From: Entomortierella parvispora
Taxonomy: Eukaryota; Mortierellomycota; Mortierellomycetes; Mortierellales; Mortierellaceae
Assembly: GCA_963573315.1 (NCBI GenBank)
Contig: OY752143.1
Span: forward strand, 1,798,001 to 1,862,000
DNA length: 64,000 bases
Direction of reading: 5' to 3'
The translations under genes and the position numbers were made by a program. The notes beneath the pieces were generated by a model. That model was given only the letters and a program-made list of their open reading frames with translations. It ran no database searches and was not told where the DNA came from. The stretch's first letter is position 1. Each line of letters begins with the position of its first letter. Of this stretch, positions 38,651-53,204 are shown one piece after another.

Positions 38651-40606
38651 ATGGGTATGTCCACAGCTCTACCACGCAGCTTCTAGTGAACCCAATGGCA
38701 CCCTCTTTTGAAGAATGCCCAGTGCCTAGACTAACTCTCGACATCTTCTTCCTTCCCACTCTCGACCGTATGCAGCAAGCAGCGTCAACGACTTTATTGC
38801 CGGTAAGTAGTTGGTCTCCTTTTGTTCCTTTGCCAGTCCATTCCCTCGAAGCTATGCCATCCCAATGGCTTCATGCCTTCCCTCTTCCACAATGATTTCC
38901 TCTTTCCAACGGCTGGCCGTGCCCGCTTGGCCTTGGTCGCCTGTGTGTCTCCATGTGGAAAATAGGGTTGCGTGGGATGTGTTCCTGCAGCATCCGTTGT
39001 TATGAAAATGATGCAACACCACGTTTGATGTGCCTGCTTTTGTGCTCCTGTGTCTCTGTCTGTGTCTCTGTCTGTGTCTCTGTCTCTGTCTCTGTGCCTT
39101 CGTTTCGTTCCTGACTCTAGAAACCGTCTGTTTTTTTCTCACTCTTCGCAGGCTACATTAGCGGCGTTGCTGGACTGATCATTGGAAGTCCTCTGGATGT
39201 GTTAAAGGTACATACAATACCTCCTTTCCCCTCCGTGCTGCGTTCGCTAGATGCCCCGATCGATTGTTGTTCGGACATTTTTCTGACAGACCTCCAACCC
39301 GTTGTTACCTTACAGGTCAGACTGCAGGCCCAAGGAAGTAGCCCGAGTGTAGGCAGGAGCATACCCCAGAACAAGAGCACACTTTCGACCATGGTTCAGA
39401 ATGAAGGAGTAAGTGACAAGGAAGAAGGGATGAGTATTGGCCGATCAAGTCATCGTCGACCCCGATCCGTCTTTGCCGGTTCAAAGAAAGCTGACCAGGG
39501 CTTGTCTCCTTTTTTTAGATCCGATCATTGTTCAAGGGCATCGCCTCCCCGATTGTCGGCCTTGCTGGACTCAACTCGATCTTGTTTGCTTCCTATTCTG
39601 CAACCATGCGAGCGTTCGATACATTGTCACCGTCAGGAGCAGGAGGAATGGCGATTTTGGGCAGAGAAGCCCTCCAACCGCTGTCACATGTCTTTACAGC
39701 TGGATTTGTGGCGGGAGTGGCCTGTTTCTTGGTCAGCACCCCTACAGAGTTGGTCAAATGTAGGGCGCAGGTTATGGCTGCAAAACTCGACCCGAATGCT
39801 TCTGCAGCCGCATTGAGCGAATCCGGGTCGTGGAGGGTGGCCAAGGATGTTGTACAGCGGTTCGGTTTCCGAGGCCTGTACCAAGGAGGTTGGGTCACTA
39901 TCCTGCGAGATGCCCCTGGATATGGTGTCTACTTTTTGTAAGTGTACAAGAGACTTGACCCGTAGAAGCCACATTGATCCCGGTCCTCTAACAAGCACCC
40001 TGCACCTTTTGCATTGTAGATCTTATGAAGGACTGAAACGCGTCCTTGAGGTGCCACCAGGCGACACTAGTGGAATCAACACTTGGAAGTTACTCTTTGC
40101 AGGAGGCATGGCAGGAACCCTTTCTTGGGCTAGTATATACCCGTTGGGTAAGTCTTCAATCTGCTCGCCCTTGAATATCGTGAGATTCCTTCTCGGAGTT
40201 GACCAGTTTATCGTGATTTGTTTTGAAAATAGATGTGATCAAGACGAGACTTCAAACCCAACCTCACCTAGTTGACACGGACGTTCCCCGTGCAGGACGT
40301 CTTCCTACAACCTCACAGGCAGCACGCATCCCAGCGGCGGCAACTGGACTGTTGTCAAAGAGCCACGGCGAGCAACGCGGCTTATTGGCGTACCAGGGCA
40401 GCAGTTTACGACAGGGTCATTCACAATCGCCGTCGGGCACGCCGTACAAGGGCATGGTCGACTGTGCCCTCAGATCATACAGGAGCGAGGGTATGGGAGT
40501 GTTTATGCGTGGTGCTACGCCAGCACTGCTGAGGGCTTTCCCTGTGAACGCAGTGACCTTTTTCGTGTACGAGCTGGTGATGGCCGAGCTGCAGAAGCTG
40601 AACTAG
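38651..40606 (+). CDS. Mitochondrial carrier family (SLC25) protein
   Basis: Seven coding exons (38651-38654, 38776-38802, 39152-39207, 39316-39408, 39519-39937, 40020-40147, 40233-40606) encode 366 residues. The first coding exon carries only ATG plus one base. All three carrier repeats are present, with SPLDVLKVR, TPTELVKCR and YPLDVIKTR signatures. The stretch PGYGVYFLSYEGLKR and the general layout point to the SLC25A20/29/45/47/48 group (carnitine, basic amino acids and related substrates). The exact substrate cannot be read from sequence. The third repeat has an extra Ser/Gly/Gln-rich loop of about 55 residues facing the matrix. The protein is expected in the inner mitochondrial membrane. 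Confidence 0.9.
39036..39098 (+). repeat. TGTCTC/TGTG simple repeat in SLC25 intron
   Basis: Alternating TCTCTG and TCTGTG units fill part of the intron between coding exons 2 and 3 of the carrier gene. Confidence 0.8.
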
Positions 40607-40666
40607 ATACTGTACACGCTGTAGAAACTAGAAGGACCCAAAAAATAGAAACTCAACAATTGAAGT

Positions 40667-40673
40667 CACGTGA
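40667..40673. promoter_or_regulatory. TCACGTGA E-box upstream of MCM7
   Basis: The perfect palindrome TCACGTGA spans 40666-40673, 155 bp before the MCM7 start. It is the core site for bHLH factors such as Cbf1. One other copy exists in the window, upstream of TAP42. Confidence 0.45.
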
Positions 40674-40707
40674 TGTTGTTTATCAGGCCCTGAACACCTC
40701 TTCAAAA

Positions 40708-40713
40708 ACGCGT
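40708..40713. promoter_or_regulatory. ACGCGT (MluI cell-cycle box) upstream of MCM7
   Basis: ACGCGT lies 115 bp before the MCM7 start codon. In yeasts this box binds MBF and drives G1/S transcription of replication genes including MCM genes. The hexamer also occurs by chance elsewhere in the window, so position is the main support. Confidence 0.5.
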
Positions 40714-40827
40714 CCCCTTTTGCTTTTGTGTGCAGCGAGAAGGAGGCGAGCAAACAAGTCACCATCACCTTCGCTCGCTGTGAAGTCCATCCTCCCTTCC
40801 TTCCTCACCCTCCACCATCACGCAAGC

Positions 40828-44064
<3,237 letters not shown>

Positions 44065-44529
44065 GGAGCTGAAAACGTTTTATGACAAGAGAAAAAAAAA
44101 ATACAGAGGGAGGAAGTTTTGAATCTGAAAAAAATAAATCGCGGGAAACCCTCCCTGGACTGGACAAGAAAGAAAAACAAAAAGAAAACAGGATCGCAAA
44201 GACTTAATGCGAGGATCTCTCACCCGCCACATAATAAACTGCGATATATTTTTTTTTTCTAATTTACAAAGAGCTGCAAGGCGGGCGAAGGTGACGATGT
44301 GATGGATGAGTTGCTCCACGCTTCTGTGCGCTTCTTCTGGTCATGATAATCCAGTCTGGATGACTTTGCCGTTGGCGTTTGGCCACATGATTCTGAAGAC
44401 TTTGCCAAAGCTCTTTTACCCTTTCTACCTTTTCTCTCTTTTCACTTCTAGACCATTTTCGCCCAACGCCTATCTCCACTTCTCTTCGTCGTCCTCCCTT
44501 CTCTTCTTCTCAATCTCGATATAATAACA
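44065..44529. other. Intergenic region MCM7/small Cys-rich gene
   Basis: These 465 bp hold the MCM7 3' flank and a CT-rich leader for the next gene (44400-44520). No gene is seen. Confidence 0.45.
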
Positions 44530-44715
44530 ATGCAGCTTTTCGCGACTAGTAGATGGTGTAATCATTGCAAGCGAGGGTCCTGCCAGAACAACGACAAAGT
44601 CTGTGAAGGCAAGGGTTGTTCCGCCGTCCTGTCCACGACCTCGAAATGCACTCTTTGCAATCGCGAGACCTCAACTGGCGATCCCGAGCAGCGAAAATGT
44701 TCCGTGTGCGCCTGA
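44530..44715 (+). CDS. Small cysteine-rich, probably zinc-binding protein
   Basis: This is an intronless 61-residue protein with nine cysteines and no signal peptide. It carries three CxxC knuckles (C10-C13, C40-C43, C57-C60) and further cysteines at 18, 25 and 30. The C40-C43/C57-C60 pairs would form a zinc-ribbon-like site. The start has a good context (ataacaATG) after a CT-rich leader, and AATAAATCC follows about 150 bp after the stop. I do not recognise the family. The chance of such cysteine pairing in a random frame is low, but it remains a small unconfirmed gene. Confidence 0.6.
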   Translation: MQLFATSRWCNHCKRGSCQNNDKVCEGKGCSAVLSTTSKCTLCNRETSTGDPEQRKCSVCA

Positions 44716-45175
44716 TCGTCCATCCGCCTTGATGCAAACCCCCCTGCCTTCTCTCTCTTTTCCTTTCTCTCCTTCCTAACTCCCGATAGTCCTTCTTTCC
44801 TCGGATGGTCTAGAGATCCAAAAACAGTTGGCAACTACCATTCTCTTTCAAGTGCTGGAAATAAATCCTTTCTGTCGTGTTTTCTTTCATTCTTTAGCTT
44901 GTTTTTATTCGTATGGTACGGGAATAGGAACATATTTTTTCGGACTATTGTCTAATGGAAGTGGGCATGAAAGGGCGTAGAAGATCGTGAGAGGGAGAAA
45001 GAGTAAGGGGAGGTAGCCGATAGGGGCCTGAGAACATAAAATACACACGAACAAATAACACAGGGAGAAGAAAAAACAGAAAAAAAAAAAAAGAAAAGAA
45101 AAAGCAAAAAAATAAAAATCGGCTTTAAAAAAAAAAAAAGAAACTGTTGGAGGAGGAGAGGAGAAAAAAAAACTA
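44716..45175. other. 3' flanks of the small Cys gene and GAD8/YPK1
   Basis: These 460 bp are A/T-run-rich and lie between two convergent genes. No gene is credible here. Confidence 0.45.
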
Positions 45176-48078
45176 TCAATAGCCGCGACCATGGTGACCA
45201 GCACCATGACCACGTTGTCCTCCTCCACTGCCATTCGACGGACTCAATCCCGAATGGGCCGCTAAACTCGCGCCCAAGACGCCATCATGGGCAGGATTAT
45301 AAGTGAATCCCTTGAACTGGAGTTGAACAGTCTCACTCAAGAACGACTCTTCCACCACCGAATCCAAAGGCTCCTCAGATGTGAATTCCTCATCAAAATT
45401 CGAAGTGTCGATCGCCGAGGACACTGAGGGCTTGAAGGGCGGTTGAATTTTCTTGGCCATCAAATGAGGGAATGAGATCGGTTTGAAGAATGGGTGTTGC
45501 TTGATCGCACTCGATCCGTTGTTGCCCAACCGTTGGTTAGGATCCCTGGTCAACAATGCGCTCAACAGAGCCCTGGCATCTGGCGCTACCTCCTCGGGGA
45601 ACCGGAGCTCGTCCTGCAAGATCTTTCGGTACATTTCGTGGATATTTTCGTCATAAAATGGGGGAAGGCCCGTCAACATCTCGTACAACAACACGCCCAA
45701 CGTCCACCAATCCACCGTCTTGGTGTAGCCCTGTCCCAGCAGCAACTCTGGCGCGAGGTATTCAGGTGTTCCACAAAAAGTATTCGTCGTCTCGGTCTCT
45801 GTCATGCCCAACTTGCACAATCCGAAATCGCAAAGAGCAATATGGCCCGTGTAATCCAACAAGATGTTTTCGGGCTTCAAGTCTCTGTAAACAACGTTGA
45901 ATCCGTGGAGACATTCCAATGCGCACAACAGCTCTGCAGCGTAGAACCGAGAGCGTTCCTCACTGAATCGGCCCTCTCGCTGCAAATGATGAAAGAGTTC
46001 GCCTCCGTTGACGAACGCCAGAACCAGGTACAGCTTCTCGGGCGACTGGAACGAAAACTTGAGTGGGACAATAAAAGGGTTGTTGATCTGGGCTAGAACT
46101 GTCCTCTCGGCGAGTGTATGGTTCACCTCACTGCGCGAGATGATGTGTGCCTTTCGAAGAATCTTGAGGGCGTAAATACGAGATGTGTCGCGTTTACGAA
46201 CTTGCATGACCTAGAAAGAGAAAATTCCTCAAAAAGAGTTAATGCTTTGCACAAAAATGACATCAGATTCACAGGCTACGGGTAACTTCCCGAGAGGATT
46301 CTTTTTTGGCGGGAAAATTATCAGCTCTTAATTTGGGCTTTGCTGTTTGGAATTGCTTACCTTGCCAAAGCTTCCCTTGCCAATGACCTTGAGTAAATCA
46401 AAGGCGTCGATCGTCATGGGCGTATTGGCCTAACATGGAAAACAGAAAAAAGGTTAGTGTCCCAAACACTTGACGGAATGTGTGTCCTGAAAGTAGGATA
46501 CAGCCTGCGCTTACATTATCCCGCTTGTAGGCGACTTGGACACGGACTTTTCCAGTGCCGCCTTGGAGAGGGAACCATTCGTCCTGCATTTGTTCGTCCC
46601 AGCGAGGCTCAAGCTTGACATTGCCCAAGAACACATCCTGATTAGCAGTGTCGCTCTCCTTGATATCTCCTGATCTGGATTCAACCGAGGCGCTGGCTTT
46701 GGGAACACGAATATAGAGAGACAATTGAACATCCGAGACCCTCGACACATCGCTATGAAAGGGTGGGACAAAAAGGAAAAAAAAAAAGGAAAAAGAGAGA
46801 TGGTCAGAGCTTTTTTGACTTGTGGTTGGAAACAAGTTTCATCTCTCAACAGACGATGAACTGTTCTGCTGATGTCTGCTCCTGGAGTGTGTATGTTTTT
46901 TTTTGTTGAGATTGAGAGCTTGCATCAGAAAAGCAAAGAGGAAAAAAACAGCCGTTGGCAGGTTGGATCCAATGCTCCAGAGCTTTTTTGACTCTGGCAA
47001 GTGTTGTATGAACCAAAATCGAATGTTGTCAAAAATAGACCCCCTCCCCCCCAGATTTGGCCATGGTTAGCTGGTGCTCAGATCCAATGCCCAACTCTCA
47101 AGCCCATGCACGAACCGCGCAGAACAACAAAGAAAGAGTAAAACTCTATGGAAATGAAATCAAGATGTTGCATGGCTCCAAAAAGGCTGTCGGAGAGTCG
47201 GCTCCACAAAAAAAATCAAAATCATGGATGATGATGAGGCGGATCATTATTCCTGCTCCTGTGCTTGCAGTCTGACGATCCTGTCTTGTCGACTTGCGTG
47301 GTCTGGCGTGATGTGGAGAGAAGCTGGGAGATAATAATAGGACCATTGACCCATGCGCAGGTCCTTCCCAAGAATAGCAACATTGTTTTTTTTGGTTCTG
47401 AAGGAATGAAATGAATGAGCAAGAGCTGTGTAGCAAAGAATTAGGACTTACAAGTGCGCTCTGTATTGCCATAACGGGTTCGAGACCTCGCCACCAAGAG
47501 CGTCGATCAGGACCTCGTTCTTGTCGAATTCGAGGACAGCATAGGGGAGCCACCATTTTCGCTGGAGCGACTCCCGATTGCTGGTGGTGGTGGTTGTCTG
47601 TGATTCCTTGGGTACAAAGGGCGACGAGTTGGAACCCGGGGGGAGAGTCAATCCCCTTGCCTCGACCACACGGATGATGAGCAGTCCACTCTTGGTTGGA
47701 GCTGCAGCTGTGTTTCCGTTTCCGTTTCCGTTGGTGTTGCTGGGACTGTAGGAGTTTGAGTTTGAGGAAGGGGATGAGGAGGCCGAGGATGGAACATAGT
47801 CGTGTCCGTTTCCATTGCCGATTGTCTTTGGTGGAGTGGATGGCGAAGAGCTGACAGAGAGGGCGGCAGCCTCACGTTCCCTTTCCTTTTCACGTTCCTT
47901 TTCCTTGTGCTCTATTCGATGATTCGACCGAGAAAAAGAGAGAATGGTGGGTGGTGAGTACAAAGGACATGGCCTGACTGGGGCCCTTGTGTGCATGTTC
48001 TGTTTCTTGTTGGTTCTCTAGCTAAAAGAAAGAAGGTGAGAGAGAGAGAGACTTACTCTTGGATTGTAACCAGGACAT
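45176..48078 (-). CDS. GAD8: AGC kinase of the Ypk1/Gad8 (SGK) type with C2 domain
   Basis: Five exons (48078-48057, 47911-47452, 46752-46515, 46429-46361, 46210-45176) encode 607 residues. A Lys/Glu and Ser/Asn-rich start leads to a C2 domain (GLLIIRVVEARGL, then VLEFDKNEVLIDALGG, FDVSRVSDVQLSLYIR, DVFLGNVKL). The kinase follows with GKGSFGKV, YALK (Lys279), VYRDLKPEN, DFGLCKL and the activation loop TFCGTPEYLAPE (Thr407). The C-terminal PLDSVVEESFLSETVQLQF matches yeast Ypk1 closely. The hydrophobic motif is FKGFTY (Thr566), the expected TORC2 site. A short Gly/His-rich tail of about 40 residues follows it. Ypk1/Gad8 controls sphingolipid synthesis, membrane stress and growth. Intron 2 is unusually long (699 nt). 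Sch9 is less likely given the kinase core text. Confidence 0.94.
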
Positions 48079-48645
48079 GGTGAAATGGGAGAGGGAGAGA
48101 GAGTGGCGGAGGAGAAGATAAGGAGGAGAAGGAAGAGACGAGCTTGAGGAACTAATGAAAGAAGAAAAGACCGTTAAGAACAGGCTGTTTGTTGAGGCAG
48201 AGTGAAGGAAGACAAACGGATGGAGGCAACGGACCTGCAAGGGTGAGGAGACTAGGGGAGAGAGTAAAGAAGGGAGAGGGTGAAGGGGAGGAGAAAGAGG
48301 AGGAGGAGGAGGAGGGAATGAAGGGAGGAGAAGGAGCGAGCAAGAGGGAGTGAATGAGTGAATGAGTGAGTGAATGAATGAATGAACAAGAGATGAAAGA
48401 GAGAAACAAAAAGGACGAATTATATATCGGGATTCAGAGCTGATTGTGCCTGAATCAAAGTGTTCTTTCTCGCACCTTTTGCATGCAATTAGTGCGTCCC
48501 TCTGCCTCCTCTCCCTCGCTCCCACCAGCATTCACTGCATCATCCATCCATCCATCTCTTCTCCCTCGTCTCCTTGTCCTTGTTCTTCTCCCTTCCTTCC
48601 TTCTCTGCCTCTTCTCATCCCATCCCCATTCGCTGCCATTCTCTA
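48079..48645. promoter_or_regulatory. Divergent promoter GAD8/SLP phosphatase
   Basis: These 567 bp hold GA-rich sequence on the left (GAD8 leader) and CT-rich sequence on the right (phosphatase leader). A GAATGA/GAGTGA repeat lies at 48350-48388. No gene is present. Confidence 0.5.
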
Positions 48646-50303
48646 ATGCTGCGACCCATCCTCTTCATCGCCGTGCTCTGTCTGCTCGTCATCTATTGGC
48701 GCATGCCAGATTCGCCGGACCCAAAGCGCCTCACCAAAGCCCCGCCGACCAGACCGGCAAAGACAAAGCCCGCGACTCCGCTGCCTCCAGCCAGGGACTC
48801 GATCCGTCGCACCGTTGCTGTCGGAGATCTTCATTCTGACCTCGCCCAGACCCTCGCTGTCCTGCGCCTTGCCAATGTTGTGGACGAGGACGAGAACTGG
48901 TCAGGAGGACGCGCCACTTTGGTCCAAACTGTAAGAAAACTCCTTTGATCCTTTGATTCATGCGAAAATATCCCCTGAGATCAAACAAAAAACTCATGCA
49001 TCATCCTGTGCTTTGTTCACATGAACAAACTTAGGGCGATATCGTTGACCGTGGCCCAGATACCATTGCCATCTACAACCTCTTTGACAAACTGCGCGAA
49101 CAAGCCAAGGAAGCAGGTGGACAGGTAATGACTGCCCAAGCTGACCCGATCTACTGACTGACTGACATGACTTGCAGTCTGACTGCCTGCCTGGATGATG
49201 ACCCAAAATCAAAACACTGCGCCCAAGAGTCGACTTTAATGCAAATCTATGGGTCGCGACAAATCCTGACCTATTTTGAACCTCGTTACACTTCCTATCC
49301 GTCTCCATGTTACTATGGTGGGCTGGTGCTCCTTAGGTTGTCAACGTTTACGGAAAGTAAGTGGGTTGCCTAACATCATGACACAAACTTCTCGTTGGGT
49401 TTATTAAACAAAAATGAAAAAAAAAAGTATTAATAAGTGTATTTCATCTAATCGTTTTGGAATACCGACTATCATACTGGCACTAGCCACGAAGTCATGA
49501 ACTTGGGCAACGACTTGCGCTATGTCACAGAGGAAGATTACCAGTCGTTTGGCGGACGGATTCAACGACAGCAGGCCTGGAACGTCAAGACTGGATGGCT
49601 GGGACAAATGATTTACAACAATTTCAACATCACCTACGTCCACAATGGCCACAGTGCCTTCAGTCACGGCGACATGGAAGAAGAATGGGCCAGTCTCGGC
49701 GTCGATACTATGAATTACATGGCAAGAGAGGCGATCTGGAAGAGCGACTACAGACGCGCCGCCATCTTTCAAGGAACAGGCAAGCCATTTTTTTTTTTTT
49801 TTTTTTTTTTTTGTTTGCGATCGAATTTTTGGAAGAGTGTGTCATGTCTTTTTTTTTTTTTTTTTTTGACCGGTGTGAGTCCCTTGCCTTGTATTTTCAT
49901 AGGACCGATCTGGAGTAGAATACACGCGCAAGAGGAAGGCGGTGAGGCTGCAACGTGCAGGCGCGTTGAGGCTGCTGCCAAAGCACTCGGAGTAAAACGT
50001 TTGATCTCGGGACACACCCCTCAATACCTCACCGGAAAGATCCTTTCTCGCTGCAACTCTCAGTACTTGGTCATTGATGTGGGCATCAGTTCGTATTACG
50101 GTAAGCAACTGCTTTTCCTCTACTGGGCGTATCGCCGTGTCATGAAGGAAACCCAAGTGCTAGTCATCCACTTGACATTTTTATTTTCTTTTTATATTCT
50201 CCAAACAGGCGGAAACCTCGCGGCCTTGGAGATTTTGGAGAATGAGGATGGAACTCAGAGTGTGTATGAGCTTTACCCAGGTGGAGGCAAACGCTTGCTC
50301 TAA
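48646..50303 (+). CDS. Shewanella-like (SLP) calcineurin-type phosphatase, membrane-anchored
   Basis: Six exons (48646-48930, 49035-49124, 49337-49356, 49487-49779, 49903-50100, 50209-50303) encode 326 residues. An N-terminal hydrophobic segment (PILFIAVLCLLVIYW) predicts a signal anchor. The metallophosphatase motifs are in order: VGDLHSD, GDIVDRGP, YG|NHEVMN (split by an intron, exon 3 is 20 nt), FSHGD and SGHTPQY. The GDLHSD and GDIVDRGP forms, with the final SVYEL, fit the SLP branch of PPP phosphatases found in bacteria, plants and fungi. The substrate is unknown. Intron 4 seems to be of the GC-AG type (CAG|GCAAGC) and contains two long T runs. Confidence 0.88.
49788..49867 (+). repeat. 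Two long T runs in intron 4 of the SLP phosphatase gene
   Basis: T25 (49788-49812) and T19 (49849-49867) lie within a 123-nt intron. Assembly errors or length variation are likely here. Confidence 0.85.
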
Positions 50304-50797
50304 GGTGGGGGCTCCTATGACCAAATGTTGGACATATTTGCAGAGTAATAAAAGCGAGGCATGGCGATGGTATCAATGAAAACCCTGTTCTTTTTATTGA
50401 AGGAATCTAGGAGAGCCTCTCTGCTAAGTAACAAGCCAAGAGTCATCGATGGACGATTCCTACAATATTAAAGAAAAGATCCAGTGGTTTTGATAGGAGT
50501 TCTGGTTCTTGATGATGGAACATCGAAACAGTTTTTTTCCAAAAAGGTTTTTTGTCGGAGGATAGGAAGGAAGGAAGGGAGAAAGTGGGTAGAGGGAAGA
50601 ACAAGTATAGACGAAAGAGAGAGAGGGAGAAGGTAAAGGGATCGATCGGAAAAGAGAGGAAGGAAGTAGTAAAGTGGACCATTCTGACACACATCATATC
50701 CGACAGTCAAAGGTAGTGTCGAGTGTGGGGGGGCCAAAGTGTGATGAGGGCAAAAATGATAAAACTGAGAGAGGAGCGTCGGTCAACCGTGCCGCTC
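50304..50797. other. Convergent 3' region SLP phosphatase/DCP2
   Basis: These 494 bp hold the 3' flanks of two facing genes, with an AATAAAAGCG signal at about 50346. No gene is seen. Confidence 0.5.
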
Positions 50798-53204
50798 TTA
50801 AACCAAAGCATCCAGATCAAATTTGAAATCCTGCATGCTGCTGGCCTTGATACGCTGGTTATTTGTTCCATTCAAGATTGCTCCTCCAGTTGGGAACGAT
50901 GAGGCTGAACTGTGACTCAAAGGTCTTGCGTTGCCATGGACGCCATAGTCAAACTGATTCGAAGACATACTGTTGTTCCAGCTGCCTTGTCCGTTTCCGT
51001 ATCCATTGTTGGATCCATGAGTCACCGGCGAGTCCCCAGTATCCACACGAGGCTGGAGGAAGTGAGACAGCAGAGGTGATGCGCCATGATTTACATCCCT
51101 TGGACCTCTAAAGCCATTGTTACTTTGGCCATTGGTGGAGTTGCTGTTGCCTCCACTGTTCAAGAGAGCCAAGAGATCCATTGAACTTTTTCTGCCGTTT
51201 GCCAGTGCGGGTGAACCCATATGCGGCGAACCCGCAAAGGACATATTAGGAGATGGATGGTAAGACGGAGGGGAGAGCGCCTGTTGGTGGAGTGGCCTCG
51301 GTGATTGATTCGCAAAGGCTCTGGCTTGGAATGGAGATCCCGCTTGACTGTGGTCCAGCTGTGAAAGAGAATTATTACTGCCAGATGTTGGAATGCCAAG
51401 CATAGCTTTCAACGCGTCACTGCCATTGGATGTAGGGGCCGCCACGGGAGTGGAAGCAGAATGCAAGATTGGTGAAGGAGATATGCCCCCGGCGGAGAGA
51501 CCATTGGGTTGGATGCCGAGGAGTGCTTTCAAGGATTCGCTCGAGTTCTGGGTATCGGTCTGCAACACTTTTGTGGAAGCACGTGCAGAAGAGGAAGAGG
51601 AACTGTTGTCGCGAGTATGGGTGGTCGGAGTGTCTTTTGAGGGTGAGGTGGGTTTGCCAATGCCAAGCATGTTTTTCAAAATTTCTGAATCCGCCTGCGC
51701 TACTGTTGTAGAGACGACGGGAAGAGGGGCATGGTGGCCATTTGCATGGTGGTGTGCGGACGGATGGGTGTGGGATCCTTGCTGTCCTGGGTGCTGTGCT
51801 GCGGCAGTGTTGTTTTGACCTCCTTTGCGCTTTGCATTCCGCTTCTGTGCCGCAACCCAATTTTTGAGTTTTCTGTAAGAGACGAAATAAGTCTTGTCAG
51901 AAACTGCGGCGAGGGCGTGCAACGTACAACCCGGGGCCTGTGAGCAAAACACCAATGAACAAATGATCGACTTACTGGAGAAACGGAGTCACCATGTAAT
52001 ATCGACTCGGATTCTTTGTGTTGGAGGGCCTTTCGGAGCCGCTCTCCTTTCCTGAATAGGAGCCTCGCTCTGCTGTCTTGGGTTTGTATGCTGGCAGATC
52101 AGTCAGAAGATGCCATTCGATTTTCTATTTCAAGGAGTAGCATCGTCCGTGGTGAGTTCCACAAAATCCAACATTGATGCGCAACGGCAACGGCGGACAG
52201 GACCATGTGAAGGGGTGCATACGCTGATCTCCTTTCGTGTTTGGGGCTCAAACACGGTGTCCTCTGGTACGTTCTTGATAATATACAACCGGATCCTTTG
52301 ATCCTTCATCGTTTGCTCGACATAGTCCTCGTCCCTGATCCTGTTAGAGATATCAAATCCAGTTTCTTCCCACACCTAGCACGAGCACAGATCATGACTC
52401 AGTACAACGCAATTATAACTAAAGGGTCAAGAGGATCTCGTCAGGCCATGAACAGTACCTCGCGAACTGCACAGTCGGTGTCGGGCTCATCCTTGTTGAT
52501 CTTTCCTTTTGGAAAACCCCATCCTGATCTGGCGGCCCATCCTTTGACCAATATACACTACAGAAAAAGATGGAGACAAAGGCGTCCAGTTCAGTCAGAA
52601 TGACCGCTAATGCAACACTCGCTCCTGTGCGCCAGCAGTTTCTCCAGTCCCGTCGTTTACTTTATCCATGGCTTCGTTCAGGATGATGGCACCGCAGACG
52701 GGCACCCGGATCTTGTACTCCATAAAGTTGACAAAAGCCGTCTCGTGTTCGTCGGACCACTCGTGCAAGAGCGGACAGTGGTGAAAGAACTTTGCAGAAA
52801 AGTTCTTTAGTGAGAAGCTGGGTAAAGACGAGTTTTGTTCACGAATGAAGTCTTCGTAGAACCAGTGGGCTTGCTCAATCTGAAAGAAGATGCGCTCCAC
52901 CGAGGCCAGTTCCTCGTCTGGTACATTGATGATGAAGCGACTGAGTCGATGCGGTCCATGTATGACAAGGATGCAGGCGATGAACAAAGGAGGTTCAAGT
53001 CCACATTGTAATGGCGGGGAGGAAAAGAGAGCAAGGGCAAGCGGGTTGTGGGTCAGTCAGGGCAGTCAGTCAGGGCAGTCAGGACAGTCAGGGCGGGCAG
53101 TCAAGGTTAGAAGAGTCCTGACAGGGGGATGGAGAGAGGTTAGACAAGACATACCTCGAGAGGTCGTCGAGGACATTATTGAAGGTCGCGTTGGCCCAAG
53201 CCAT
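50798..53204 (-). CDS. DCP2: mRNA-decapping Nudix hydrolase Dcp2
   Basis: Six exons (53204-53155, 52940-52661, 52557-52459, 52375-52223, 52124-51976, 51872-50798) encode 601 residues. The N-terminal Dcp1-binding domain has [22 protein letters not shown] and [10 protein letters not shown]. The Nudix box lies at residues 128-149: G128, E134, R142-E143, E146-E147, with KGK-I and VWEETGFD. Box B follows ([14 protein letters not shown]). The long disordered tail repeats a short helix: ILKNMLGIG (about 308), SLKALLGIQ (357), ALKAMLGIP (397) and MDLLALLN (475). These resemble the helical leucine-rich motifs that recruit Edc3 in fungal Dcp2. The enzyme removes the m7G cap in P-bodies. A CAGTCAGGG repeat sits in intron 1. 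Confidence 0.96.
53053..53102 (+). repeat. CAGTCAGGG minisatellite in DCP2 intron 1
   Basis: About five imperfect copies of a 9-10 nt unit (GTCAGGGCA and variants) lie in the first intron of DCP2. Confidence 0.85.

Noticed and set aside
38192-38711. Three long overlapping plus-strand frames upstream of the carrier gene
   Set aside because: They are low-complexity Ser/Leu/Phe reading of a CT-rich leader. The carrier start at 38651 splices correctly to the carrier repeats.
48022-48531. 170-codon minus-strand frame upstream of GAD8
   Set aside because: It lies in the GA/CT-rich divergent promoter and contains only Ser/Leu/Phe runs.
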